From contig NZ_SCMU01000013.1 in assembly GCF_005503695.1 (NCBI RefSeq), positions 1 through 64,000 of the forward strand: DNA of 64,000 bases. The letters are read 5' to 3'. Below are positions 18,301 to 26,611 of the stretch, piece by piece (within the stretch, counting starts at the first letter, position 1; every line of letters starts with the position of its first letter). Position numbers and translations under genes: made by a program. The notes beneath the pieces were generated by a model, which was not told the DNA's origin, made no database searches, and was given only the letters and a program-made list of their open reading frames with translations. The stretch comes from Sphingopyxis sp. 2PD (GTDB taxonomy: Bacteria; Pseudomonadota; Alphaproteobacteria; Sphingomonadales; Sphingomonadaceae).

Positions 18301-18993
18301 ATGCAAACCCACATCCTGATCACCGGCGCCAGCCGCGGCATCGGCGCCGCGATCGCCGCCGCGCTGACCTCGGACGCCACTAGGACGGTCGCGCTGTCGA
18401 GCGCCGACGGCGACCTTGCGGACCCGGCAGTCCCGGCCCGTCTGTGGCATCAAAGTATCGACCAACTCGATGGCCGCATCGATGTGCTGGTCAACAACGC
18501 CGGAATCTTTGAAGCCAGCCCGCTCGATGACGACGATGACGTCTGGCTCGCCAGCTGGAACCGCACGCTTCAGATCAACCTGACCGCCAGCGCCGACCTC
18601 TGCCGCCGCGCTGTCCTCCACTGGCAGGACCACAAAGCCTCAGGCCGCATCGTCAACATCGCCAGCCGCGCCGCGCACCGCGGTGACAGCCCCGCGCACT
18701 GGCATTATGCCGCATCGAAAGGCGGGATGGTCGCGATGACCAAGACAATCGCGCGCGCCTATGCCGCCGAGGGCATCCTTGCCTTTGCGATCTGCCCGGG
18801 CTTCACCATGACCGGTATGGCCGACGACTATCTCGCCAGCCGCGACGGTGACAAGCTGCTCGCCGACATTCCGCTGGGCCGGGTCGCACTGCCGAAGGAG
18901 GTCGCCGAAATGGCGCGCTGGTGCGCGCTCGATGCGCCCGCGTCGATGACCGGCGCGGTGCTCGACATCAATGGCGCCAGCTATGTGCGCTGA
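18301..18993 (+). CDS. Short-chain dehydrogenase/reductase
   Basis: A 230-residue classical SDR: TGASRGIG cofactor loop at residues 8-15, NNAG, catalytic Ser in NIASRAAH and Y-x3-K as YAASK. The C-terminal LGRVALPKEVAEMARW and GAVLDINGASYVR are the usual end. Oxidoreductase substrate unknown. The ATG at 18301 directly follows a leader without an obvious strong ribosome site. Three bases separate it from prmA, so the two are probably cotranscribed. Confidence 0.88.
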   Translation: MQTHILITGASRGIGAAIAAALTSDATRTVALSSADGDLADPAVPARLWHQSIDQLDGRIDVLVNNAGIFEASPLDDDDDVWLASWNRTLQINLTASADLCRRAVLHWQDHKASGRIVNIASRAAHRGDSPAHWHYAASKGGMVAMTKTIARAYAAEGILAFAICPGFTMTGMADDYLASRDGDKLLADIPLGRVALPKEVAEMARWCALDAPASMTGAVLDINGASYVR

Positions 18994-18996
18994 CCG

Positions 18997-19968
18997 ATGA
19001 GCTGGATCGTCTCCCTCCCCTGCACCCGCGCCGAGGCCGAGGCGCTGTCGGGCGAAATTCATGAACTCGATGCGCTGCCCGAGGCGCCCGTCATCGTCAC
19101 GCGCGAAATCGACGAGGAGGCCGGACTGTGGCAGCTCGACGCCTATGTCGATGACAAGCCCGACGCGGCGTTGCTGGCGCTGCTCCAGTCGCTCGTACCA
19201 AGCGCAAAGGGAGTGAAGCCCACCGCCGAACAATTGCCCGAGGAGGATTGGGTCACGCTGTCGCAGCAGGGGCTCGAACCCGTGCAGGCGGGGCGCTTTT
19301 TCGTCCATACGAGCAGCCACGCCGACCGCATTCCGCCCGGCACCACCCCTTTTCTGATCGACGCGAGCCAAGCGTTCGGCACCGGCGGCCACGACACGAC
19401 CGCGGGGTGCCTAGCGATGCTCGACCGCCTTGCGCGGCAGGGCGCCAGTCCGCGCAATATTGCCGACATCGGCACCGGCACCGGACTGCTCGCCTTTGCC
19501 GGGCTGGCGCTGTGGCCGCGCGCGAAAATGATCGCGTCCGACATCGATCCCGCGAGCATCTTCGTCACCCGCGACAATGCCGCGATCAACCGCGTGCCGC
19601 TCGGCCGCGGCGGCGGACGCCTCGCGCTCGCGGTGGCGCCGGGGACCAACCATCCCGCGATCCGTCACCGCGCGCCTTATGATCTGGTCATCGCCAATAT
19701 CCTTGCCGGGCCGCTGATCACCCTTGCTCCCGACATCGGCGCCGCGACCGCGCCGGGCGGCCACGCCATCCTCGCAGGGTTGATCGCGCGGCAGATGGAA
19801 CCAGTGCTCGCCGCCTACCGCGCGCAGGGCTTTCGCCTGGTGGCGCGCGGGGGCAGCGCCGAATGGCCGTGCCTGCTGCTCGTCAAGCGCCGCCGCTATG
19901 GCTGGCGCCGCAAGGAACGCGCCTTCCACCGCGCCGACCCGGCGGACGCAAGTTTCGGGAGCTGGTAG
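18997..19968 (+). CDS. prmA: Ribosomal protein L11 methyltransferase
   Basis: A 323-residue protein. The N-terminal substrate-recognition domain runs to about 110. Then come PGTTPFLIDASQAFGTGGHDTT, here seen as ASQAFGTGGHDTT, the S-adenosylmethionine loop DIGTGTGLLAFAG and the catalytic-pocket NILAGPL. It trimethylates ribosomal protein L11. The C-terminal tail (residues 297-323) is basic and longer than in E. coli PrmA, as is common in this order. Confidence 0.92.
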   Translation: MSWIVSLPCTRAEAEALSGEIHELDALPEAPVIVTREIDEEAGLWQLDAYVDDKPDAALLALLQSLVPSAKGVKPTAEQLPEEDWVTLSQQGLEPVQAGRFFVHTSSHADRIPPGTTPFLIDASQAFGTGGHDTTAGCLAMLDRLARQGASPRNIADIGTGTGLLAFAGLALWPRAKMIASDIDPASIFVTRDNAAINRVPLGRGGGRLALAVAPGTNHPAIRHRAPYDLVIANILAGPLITLAPDIGAATAPGGHAILAGLIARQMEPVLAAYRAQGFRLVARGGSAEWPCLLLVKRRRYGWRRKERAFHRADPADASFGSW

Positions 19969-19983
19969 AAGACCGCCGCCGTG

Positions 19984-20063
19984 CCCGTTCGTGTCGAGCG
20001 AAGTCGAGACACGCATGAGTGGCGCGAGACTTCACGGTGTCTCGACTTCGCTCGCCACGAAGG
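19984..20063. repeat. Intergenic palindromic repeat (TCGAGCGAAGTCGAGAC type), second copy
   Basis: CCGTTCGTGTCGAGCGAAGT on the left and CTCGACTTCGCTCGCCACGA on the right. It fills the space between the convergent prmA and phhA genes and stops just short of the phhA stop codon. No T-run is present. Confidence 0.82.
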
Positions 20064-20066
20064 GGT

Positions 20067-20942
20067 TCAGGCGGTTTGCTTGCCTAGCGCATAATCCTGC
20101 GTGCCGCGCGTGATCACCTCATCACCCGGCAAGATATCCGCGATCGCGATCGGCGGCAGCGCGTCATTCGCGGCATAAAGCGGCGCAAAATCGGTGTTCA
20201 CCGTTGTGTCGAGCAGCTGGTCGAGGCTGTCGATGACGAAATAATTCTGCTGGAAATCGTCGATTCGATAATCGGTCCGCATCACCCGCGCGAGGTCGAA
20301 ACCGATGCGATTGGGGCTGTCGCTGTCGAGCGCAAACACGCTTTCGGCATAGGAGGACACGATCCCGGCGCCATAAATCCGAAGACCGCCCGCCTCGCGG
20401 ATCAGCCCGAACTCGACCGTGTACCAGTAAAGCCGTGCCAGCTGTTTCAGCGCATCGAATTGCAGGCTGCGCAGCCCGCCCTCGCCATAAGCGACCATAT
20501 AATCGGCGAACACCGGGTCGGCGAGCATCGGGACATGGCCGAACACGTCGTGGAACACGTCGGGTTCCTGAAGATAGTCGAGCTGATCGGGCGTGCGGAT
20601 GAAATTGCCCGCCGGGAAACGCCGGTTGGCGAGATGGTCGAAAAACACATCATCGGGAACCAGCCCCGGCACCGCGACGACCTGCCACCCCGTCGCGTCC
20701 ATCAACCGCGCGTTGAGCTCGCGATAATCGGGAATCCCCGGCTTTTCGAGGCGCAGCACGTCGATCCCGCGCAGAAACGCCTCCGACGCGCGGCCGGGCA
20801 GCATCGCCGACTGGCGCGCGAACAGCCTGTCCCACATCGCATGTTCGGCGGCGGTGAAGGCGTCCCAATTTTGCGAAATCGTCCAGTCGGACGCGGCACC
20901 CGGCGGCGGCGTTTCGTGGACATGGGTAAAGCCGTCTTTCAT
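20067..20942 (-). CDS. phhA: Phenylalanine 4-monooxygenase
   Basis: A 291-residue bacterial phenylalanine hydroxylase. The iron ligands are H131 and H136 in HDVFGH and E177 in YWYTVEFGL, and the pterin-binding region precedes them. It converts phenylalanine to tyrosine using tetrahydropterin and oxygen, the first step of phenylalanine breakdown. A Crp/Fnr-type regulator gene lies just upstream on the same strand (25 bases), which suggests joint transcription. No pterin dehydratase (phhB) is adjacent. Confidence 0.95.
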   Translation of the reverse strand: MKDGFTHVHETPPPGAASDWTISQNWDAFTAAEHAMWDRLFARQSAMLPGRASEAFLRGIDVLRLEKPGIPDYRELNARLMDATGWQVVAVPGLVPDDVFFDHLANRRFPAGNFIRTPDQLDYLQEPDVFHDVFGHVPMLADPVFADYMVAYGEGGLRSLQFDALKQLARLYWYTVEFGLIREAGGLRIYGAGIVSSYAESVFALDSDSPNRIGFDLARVMRTDYRIDDFQQNYFVIDSLDQLLDTTVNTDFAPLYAANDALPPIAIADILPGDEVITRGTQDYALGKQTA

Positions 20943-20967
20943 GAGAACCGTCTAGCATAAAAAAGTT

Positions 20968-21621
20968 TCAAATGAAACCGTCTCGACCGGGCCGCAGCAG
21001 CCGAATCTGGCCATAGCCGCGTTCGACCTCCCCGGCCCCGGCCAATATACGCAGCGCCGCACCCAGCGTCACCCGCGAAACGCCGAGCAGGTCCGCAAGC
21101 TGCTGCTGCGTCGCGGTCACCCGGTCGCCCTCGTCACTTTCGCGCGCCATCGTGCGCAGCAGGCCGAGCAGCCGGTCGGGGGTCGACAGCCGCCGCTCGG
21201 CGTCGATTGTGTCGAGCGTCGCCGCAAGCTGACGCGACAGGCTCCGCAGCAACAGCTCGGCCCAGCCAACGTCGGCGGCCATCAGCTGGCGCAGCAAGGG
21301 GCGGTCGATCGCCACCAGCCGCGCCGGACCGCTGGCGAGCGCATCGACCTGGCGCGGCACTCCGGTGAAAAAGGCAAGCTCGCCGAACAGGTCGCCCGCG
21401 CCGAGCACGCCGAAATGCGTAAATCCGCCGTCAGCGGCAAAGCGCCCGACGGTGACATGGCCCTCGACCACCGCCCAGAATTCCCGACCCGGATCGCCCT
21501 GATACTGGATAAACTGGCCGTCGGCGAAATCGCGCACCCGCGCGCGCGCCGTCAGCTGCGCCAGTTCGCGCGGCGACAGCGTCGAGCGTTCGGCCATCGC
21601 AAATTGATAAGTTCTTTGCAT
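20968..21621 (-). CDS. Crp/Fnr-family transcriptional regulator
   Basis: About 217 residues. The cyclic-nucleotide-binding beta-roll spans about 15-120 (DGQFIQYQGDPGREFWAVVEG, split here as DGQFIQYQGD and REFWAVVEGHV, then GAGDLFGELAFFTG), and the C-terminal winged helix has TQQQLADLLGVSRVTLGAALRIL. It lacks the Fnr cysteine cluster, so an iron-sulfur oxygen sensor is unlikely. ATG at 21621 is preferred; GTG 21636 and ATG 21597 are alternatives. It lies ahead of phhA and is divergent from a hydroxylase gene 76 bases away, so either may be its target. Confidence 0.85.
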   Translation of the reverse strand: MQRTYQFAMAERSTLSPRELAQLTARARVRDFADGQFIQYQGDPGREFWAVVEGHVTVGRFAADGGFTHFGVLGAGDLFGELAFFTGVPRQVDALASGPARLVAIDRPLLRQLMAADVGWAELLLRSLSRQLAATLDTIDAERRLSTPDRLLGLLRTMARESDEGDRVTATQQQLADLLGVSRVTLGAALRILAGAGEVERGYGQIRLLRPGRDGFI

Positions 21622-21697
21622 TTCGAGGCGCGACACTGTGGCAAACAGCGGGGCATGGCAAGCAACGACTTGTCACTGGCCATGGGAGTGCCGCGAC

Positions 21698-22573
21698 ATG
21701 CATCTGACCACCGCCCAGTCGAGCGCGATCGTCGCGGCGATCTTTCTCGGCTTCTGCCTCATCGAGCTGATCCGCACCCGCCTGTTCGCGAAGGACGAGC
21801 AGGCGCGCCACGACGGGATCATCGAAATCATCAGCACCTTCATGCTGCTGATCGTCACCCAGCCGACGATCCTGCTGGTGGTCGGCGCGCTCGGCCACCG
21901 CTTCTTTCCGCAATATGAGGGGGCGCTTGCGAATGCGCCCTTCTTGGCCGCGCTCGCGCTGTTCCTCGTCTTCGAGGATATGATGCAATATTGGTGGCAC
22001 CGCGCGAGCCACAGCTTTGCGTGGCTCTACAACCTCCACCGCGCGCACCATAATGCGCGCTATATGAGCGTACGGCTCGTCTATCGGAACAACATCATCT
22101 ATTATGCGATGATGCCGAGCATCTGGTTCGCGGGCGTGCTCGTCTATCTCGGGCTCGGCTGGTTCTATGCGGGCTATCTGGTGGTCAAGATGGCGGTGAT
22201 CATCGGCGCGCACAGCGATGTCGCGTGGGATGCGCCGCTCTACCGGATCAAGGCACTGTCGCCGCTGATGTGGGTCGTCGAACGCACGATCAGCACCCCG
22301 GCGACGCACCACGCGCACCACGGCCGCCACGCCGACGATCCGGCGGTGAACTACAAGGGCAATTTCGGGAACCTGCTGTTCTTTTGGGACGTGCTCTTCG
22401 GCACCGCGAAGATCACGCGGCATTATCCGGCGAGCTACGGCGTCGAAAATCTGCCGCCAGCGACGCTGGGGCAGCAGCTCCTGTGGCCGATCTTTCCCGA
22501 GAATAAGGACATGAACGCACGCGTCCCCGGCGCCGTGCCGTCGGCGCCGGGGACGGCGGCGGCAACGACCTAG
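21698..22573 (+). CDS. Sterol desaturase / fatty acid hydroxylase superfamily membrane protein
   Basis: About 291 residues with four hydrophobic spans and the di-iron histidine boxes of the superfamily: HRASH, HRAHH and HHAHHGRH. Such proteins hydroxylate or desaturate lipids, sterol-like molecules or carotenoids in the inner membrane using oxygen. ATG at 21698 has GGGAG upstream and starts MHLTTAQSS before the first span. Its stop overlaps the convergent PepSY gene's stop. The lipid substrate is unknown. Confidence 0.85.
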   Translation: MHLTTAQSSAIVAAIFLGFCLIELIRTRLFAKDEQARHDGIIEIISTFMLLIVTQPTILLVVGALGHRFFPQYEGALANAPFLAALALFLVFEDMMQYWWHRASHSFAWLYNLHRAHHNARYMSVRLVYRNNIIYYAMMPSIWFAGVLVYLGLGWFYAGYLVVKMAVIIGAHSDVAWDAPLYRIKALSPLMWVVERTISTPATHHAHHGRHADDPAVNYKGNFGNLLFFWDVLFGTAKITRHYPASYGVENLPPATLGQQLLWPIFPENKDMNARVPGAVPSAPGTAAATT

Positions 22574-23922
22574 ACCGCGACTCCGAGCCAGCGCGCCGCG
22601 CGCGGCAGGCGCGGGAGCAACAGCCGATCGACGACCCATAGCAAGATCAGCGACGCGGCGAGCAGCGGTAGCAGCGCGGCGAGCAACAGGATGATCGCCG
22701 TCAAGCCTTTCAGCTTCGCCGGGTCGCGCGGCAGCGGCGGGGCGCCCAGCGCATCGCCGGGCTTGCGGCGGCGCCACATCAGGAAACCCGACACCGCAAG
22801 CGTCATCAGCATCAGCGCGGTGAGCACCCCGATCAGCTGGCTGACGATCCCGAACAGCGCGCCCTCGTGCCACGCGATGCCGATGCCGACGATACGGTCG
22901 ATGACATGTTTGTCGGCAAAGCCGCTGCGCGACACCTCGATCCCGGTGACGACGTCATAACTCACCTTGCGCACGAGCGGGCGGTTCTGCGTCTGGGTGG
23001 TCAGCGTCCAGGTGTCGCCATTGGGCGGCCCGAACATGTTCGGCGCCCCCGGCGGCTGGATGATCACCGGCGCGGGCAGGTTTTCGTTTTGCGCGCGCAG
23101 GACGATGCGGTCGAGCGGGACGCGCGGCGCATCGCTGACCGCGACTGGCGCGGGCATCGCCTTTGCCATCGCACTGTGGTCATGTGCAGCATGGTGGTTG
23201 GCATGGCCGCCGCTTTTCCAGTCCTGCGCGCCCTGCACCCACCCCATTTCGGCGCGCGCCGCACGAAAGCCCTGCGCCCAGACATCGGTCCACGGCAAGG
23301 CAGTGAGCAGCAGCACCAGCGCCAGTCCCGACACCCAAAAGCCGGTGACGGCGTGAAGGTCGCGCAGTGCGGTGCGCCGGCCGAGCGACAGGCGCGGCCA
23401 CACGACCCCTGCCGCCCCGCGCCCGCGCGGCCACCACAGATACAGGCCGGTCAGGATCATCACGATCGCCCAACTCGCGGCGAGTTCGACGATGATCCCG
23501 CCCGCGCGCCCGATCAGCAGGCTGCCGTGGATTTTTGCCAGCCACGCCGAAATCCGGTCGTCGGGATTGGCCGACCCGATCACCTCTCCCCGCGGCGCCA
23601 CCGCCACATCGCGCATCGTGCCATTTGGCAGCCCGACATGGACGATCGCCGCATCGCCCGGCGCCTCGGGCACCCGGTAATAGTGAAAGCTCGCGCCCGG
23701 AAAAGCGGCGAGCGCCGCCGCGACCTGCGCGTCGGCATCGACCCGCTCGGCGGTCGGCAGATCGCGCCATCCGCGCTCCTGCCACCGGTCAAGCTGCGGC
23801 TTGAACAGATAGGCCGCGCCCGTCACCGACAGCAGCAGGATGAAGGGGATGACGAACAGCCCGGCATAAAAATGCCAGCGCCAGATCGTGCGATAGAGCG
23901 GAATCCGGTTGATGTCGGTCAT
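22570..23922 (-). CDS. PepSY-associated transmembrane protein (siderophore/iron-uptake type)
   Basis: A 450-residue inner-membrane protein starting RIPLYRTIWRWHFYAGLFVIPF. Membrane spans lie at about 12-36, 145-168, 200-222, 350-380 and 400-435, with PepSY-type periplasmic loops between. The stretch HANHHAAHDHSAMAK is a His-rich, probably metal-binding loop. Family members accompany TonB receptors and are thought to help reduce or release the imported metal. It follows the TonB receptor by 15 bases. AGGGG precedes the ATG. Confidence 0.85.
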   Translation of the reverse strand: MTDINRIPLYRTIWRWHFYAGLFVIPFILLLSVTGAAYLFKPQLDRWQERGWRDLPTAERVDADAQVAAALAAFPGASFHYYRVPEAPGDAAIVHVGLPNGTMRDVAVAPRGEVIGSANPDDRISAWLAKIHGSLLIGRAGGIIVELAASWAIVMILTGLYLWWPRGRGAAGVVWPRLSLGRRTALRDLHAVTGFWVSGLALVLLLTALPWTDVWAQGFRAARAEMGWVQGAQDWKSGGHANHHAAHDHSAMAKAMPAPVAVSDAPRVPLDRIVLRAQNENLPAPVIIQPPGAPNMFGPPNGDTWTLTTQTQNRPLVRKVSYDVVTGIEVSRSGFADKHVIDRIVGIGIAWHEGALFGIVSQLIGVLTALMLMTLAVSGFLMWRRRKPGDALGAPPLPRDPAKLKGLTAIILLLAALLPLLAASLILLWVVDRLLLPRLPRAARWLGVAV

Positions 23923-23937
23923 CCCCTGTCCTTTCGC

Positions 23938-25947
23938 TTAAAAGCGCGCGCGAATACCGGCGGACACCGCGCGGCGCTCGACCGGATAATAGACCGCCGA
24001 TGCCGGGGTCACGGTGATCGCCGCGCTAATATCGCCGATCGCTTTCTTGCCGGTGATGTTGCGGACATCGACGAACGCGTCGATCCCTTCGGCGATCCGC
24101 GCCCCGCCGGTCACGCCCAGCAGGGCATAGCCGGGTGTCTGGACGAGGTTGCGGTAATCGGCGAACGGCCCATCGGGCACCCACTCGACATTCGGCGCGA
24201 TATGCAGCGCGTCGCTACCGATTCGCGCCTCGGCCCGATAAACATGCTTCGGCACCACCGGCAGCCGGTTGTCGCCGAACTCGCTGTCGTTCCGGAAGCG
24301 AAAGTCGCTGTAGGTGTAAACCTGCCGCAGCCGCAGCCAGTCGGTCGGCGCAACTTCCAGCGCCGCCTCGACCCCCTGGTGCAGCGTCCGGTCGGCGTTG
24401 AAGGTCGCCGCCGGGATGCTGACATTGGTGGTGAACTGCAGCAATTCGCCCTTCAGCGTCGAGCGATAGAGCGCCAGATCCCAGTGGACGATCCCCGCCT
24501 TACCGCGCGTCCCGACCTCAGCCGTCCACGCGCCTTGCGGACGGATCGTCGAGACGACCTGACTGATCGGAGGCGTGCCGATATTCTGGAACACTTCGCC
24601 AAAGCCCGGAAATTCCGCCGAGCGGCTGTAGTTGGCGAAGAACTGCACGTCGGCGCTCGGTTCGAACAACAAGCCGAGCTTGGGCGAAAAGGCGTCGAAG
24701 TCGATCCGCCCGTCGCGCGACGTGGAGACGTTGACGCGCCGCTTGCGGAAGCCATCGGCATAGACGCCGCCCGCGATCAAGGTCAGCTGACGGGTCGGCC
24801 GCACCCGCACCTCGCCATACATATTGGCGGTGCGCGCGGTCTGGTCGGCATCGAACACCAGCGCGCCGCGCCGCCCGTCGATATTGACGAACTGTCGTGC
24901 GTCGGTGCTGCCGCGCCGCAGCTCGCCGCCCAGCGTCACCTCGACAGGCCCACTCGCATAATCGGCCCGGAAGAAGCCGCCGACATCGAGCGAATCCTGA
25001 TCGATCACCTGAAAGATCGGGTGGTACAGCGACTTGGCGTTGACGAACCCGCCAACGTCAAGCTTGAACGCGCCCCAATCGAACGAGGTCCGGTTCTGCA
25101 GCCGCAGCGACACAATGTCGCGCGCCTGATCGCCCGCCACCGCCGCCGGGCTGGCGATGCGCGGCGTGGTGAGCGCCTGGTCAAAGGTCAGCGCGCCGGG
25201 AATTTCCTGCTTGATGTCGTTGTAGCTGGCATAAATGCGCGTCGACACGACGTCGCTGAGCTTCAGCCCGACATTGCCGTGAAAGCGAAAGCTGCGCCGG
25301 TTGACATGGTCGCGGTCGCCGCTCGACGTGTCGGCGCTGACCGCCGCCCACGCATCGACGCGCTCGCCCGCCACGCCCGCCGACACCAGCCCGCGATAGC
25401 TGTCGAAACTGCCGACATCGCCGCGCAGGTAGAAGCCTTCAGCGGTGCGCCCGGTCGGCGTCACGCCATTGACCGCGCCGCCCAGGGTACCCGACCCGAA
25501 GCGCAAGGCGTTGGCGCCGTGATAGACCTCAAGATGATCGAAAAAGATCGGCTCGAGCTCCTGGAAGTCGCCATTGTCGTCGGCCAGGTTGATCGGCACC
25601 CCGTCCTGCAGCAGCGTCAGGCCGCGCATATGGAAACCGCGCGACAGTCCCGATCCGCGGATCGAAATGCGTACCTCCTGCCCGTAACGCGGCTGGAGAT
25701 AGACGCCGGGCGAAAAGGCCAGTGTGTCGCGCAGCGAAACGATCGATTTGTCGGCATAATCCTGATGGCTGACGACGTCGGCACCGCCCGCGGTCTTTTG
25801 GGCGCGCGTTTCAGCGTCGTTAGTCAGTTCGGGGGCGGTGACGATGATCGTCGGATCGGCTTCGGCCTCGGCGGCCTGAGCCGCGGCAGGGACGAGCGAG
25901 AGGACGAGCGCGAGCAAAGGCGCCGCCCGATAGGCAGTTTTGGTCAT
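23938..25947 (-). CDS. TonB-dependent receptor (metal or siderophore uptake)
   Basis: A 669-residue outer-membrane receptor. The signal peptide ends around AAAQAAEAE (about residue 25). The plug domain has LRDTLAFSPGVYLQPRYGQE, IRGSG and GSGTLGGAVN. The barrel follows and ends in the typical C-terminal aromatic (ARF). The plug resembles FecA-like ferric-citrate or copper (NosA/OprC-like) receptors. It sits between a DUF2946-like gene and the PepSY gene, a set commonly tied to iron or copper uptake. The exact ligand is not known. Confidence 0.88.
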   Translation of the reverse strand: MTKTAYRAAPLLALVLSLVPAAAQAAEAEADPTIIVTAPELTNDAETRAQKTAGGADVVSHQDYADKSIVSLRDTLAFSPGVYLQPRYGQEVRISIRGSGLSRGFHMRGLTLLQDGVPINLADDNGDFQELEPIFFDHLEVYHGANALRFGSGTLGGAVNGVTPTGRTAEGFYLRGDVGSFDSYRGLVSAGVAGERVDAWAAVSADTSSGDRDHVNRRSFRFHGNVGLKLSDVVSTRIYASYNDIKQEIPGALTFDQALTTPRIASPAAVAGDQARDIVSLRLQNRTSFDWGAFKLDVGGFVNAKSLYHPIFQVIDQDSLDVGGFFRADYASGPVEVTLGGELRRGSTDARQFVNIDGRRGALVFDADQTARTANMYGEVRVRPTRQLTLIAGGVYADGFRKRRVNVSTSRDGRIDFDAFSPKLGLLFEPSADVQFFANYSRSAEFPGFGEVFQNIGTPPISQVVSTIRPQGAWTAEVGTRGKAGIVHWDLALYRSTLKGELLQFTTNVSIPAATFNADRTLHQGVEAALEVAPTDWLRLRQVYTYSDFRFRNDSEFGDNRLPVVPKHVYRAEARIGSDALHIAPNVEWVPDGPFADYRNLVQTPGYALLGVTGGARIAEGIDAFVDVRNITGKKAIGDISAAITVTPASAVYYPVERRAVSAGIRARF

Positions 25948-26012
25948 GGGCAATTTCTTCCCGATATGTAGATGATGGAGCCGCGCGGCAGGACCAGCGC
26001 GACAATTCAAGT

Positions 26013-26089
26013 CGTCATCCCGGCGCACGCCGGGATCTCACCGTCGCATCAATGCGCAGCGGCGAGGCTCCGGCCTCCGCCGGAACGAC
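26013..26089. repeat. Intergenic palindromic repeat (CGTCATCCCGGC type)
   Basis: CGTCATCCCGGCGCACGCCG near the left and GGCCTCCGCCGGAACGAC on the right form an imperfect inverted repeat in which each arm is itself a small hairpin. It lies between the DUF2946-like gene and the TonB receptor gene. Confidence 0.65.
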
Positions 26090-26092
26090 ACA

Positions 26093-26485
26093 TCATGCGT
26101 GGGAAGGCGGCCCCGTACTCGGCGGCAGCGGCGAGGCGATGCCGGGGGCAAAACCCAGCGATCGTACCGCAACCGGCGTCGGCGCCGCCACCATTGGCGC
26201 GGCGGCCAAAATCGGCTCATCGGGAACGATCGGCGCATTCGCCAGCGCCCCCCACGGGCAATGTTGTTGCGTCTCGCCCGCATCATGGCTGCCCGCTTTT
26301 TCCAGCGGGATCGTCACCGTCTTGCCGGGGTCGGTCGGGTCCGAACAGATGCGCACCGTGATCGACCCACCCGCATCGCTCTCGATCATCCACCCCGGCG
26401 CCACCAACACCCGCGCGCCGAGCGCGAGCAGCAGCGGCAGCAGCAGCAAAATACCGGGACGGCGAAAGGCGGCGAGCAGGCTCAC
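26093..26485 (-). CDS. DUF2946-like small exported/membrane protein
   Basis: About 131 residues: a hydrophobic N-terminal segment (about 11-28) and a periplasmic part with an ICSDP cysteine and a HCPWG cysteine, spaced as in the DUF2946 family (which usually reads HCPxC). Such proteins lie next to TonB receptor and PepSY genes and have been linked to copper or iron handling; the function is unproven. GTG at 26485 with AAGG upstream is preferred over a TTG at 26521. It is the first gene of the set ending in PepSY. The second Cys of HCPxC is absent here (Trp), so the family assignment is tentative. Confidence 0.55.
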   Translation of the reverse strand: MSLLAAFRRPGILLLLPLLLALGARVLVAPGWMIESDAGGSITVRICSDPTDPGKTVTIPLEKAGSHDAGETQQHCPWGALANAPIVPDEPILAAAPMVAAPTPVAVRSLGFAPGIASPLPPSTGPPSHA

Positions 26486-26530
26486 GCGGCGGCCTTTATG
26501 GCCACGGGGCGGGCGTGGCAAGTATGGAAC

Positions 26531-26595
26531 CGTAGCCCTGAGCCTGTCGAAGGGCGCTTCACTGAGAAGCGCCCTTCGACAGGCTCAGGGCTACG
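26531..26595. repeat. Perfect inverted repeat, 30-base arms
   Basis: CGTAGCCCTGAGCCTGTCGA begins a 30-base arm whose exact complement follows after a 5-base loop (ACTGA) at 26561-26565. This CCTGAGCCTGTCGAAGGG-type element is another dispersed sphingomonad repeat. It lies between two minus-strand genes and could fold as a very stable RNA hairpin, but lacks a following T-run. Confidence 0.9.
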
Positions 26596-26611
26596 GCAGA
26601 AAAGGCTCAAA

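Noticed and set aside
22867-25971. A 1034-codon open frame on the plus strand
   Set aside because: Antisense to the PepSY and TonB receptor genes, which have signal peptide, plug and barrel features. Its product is a His/Arg-rich shadow.
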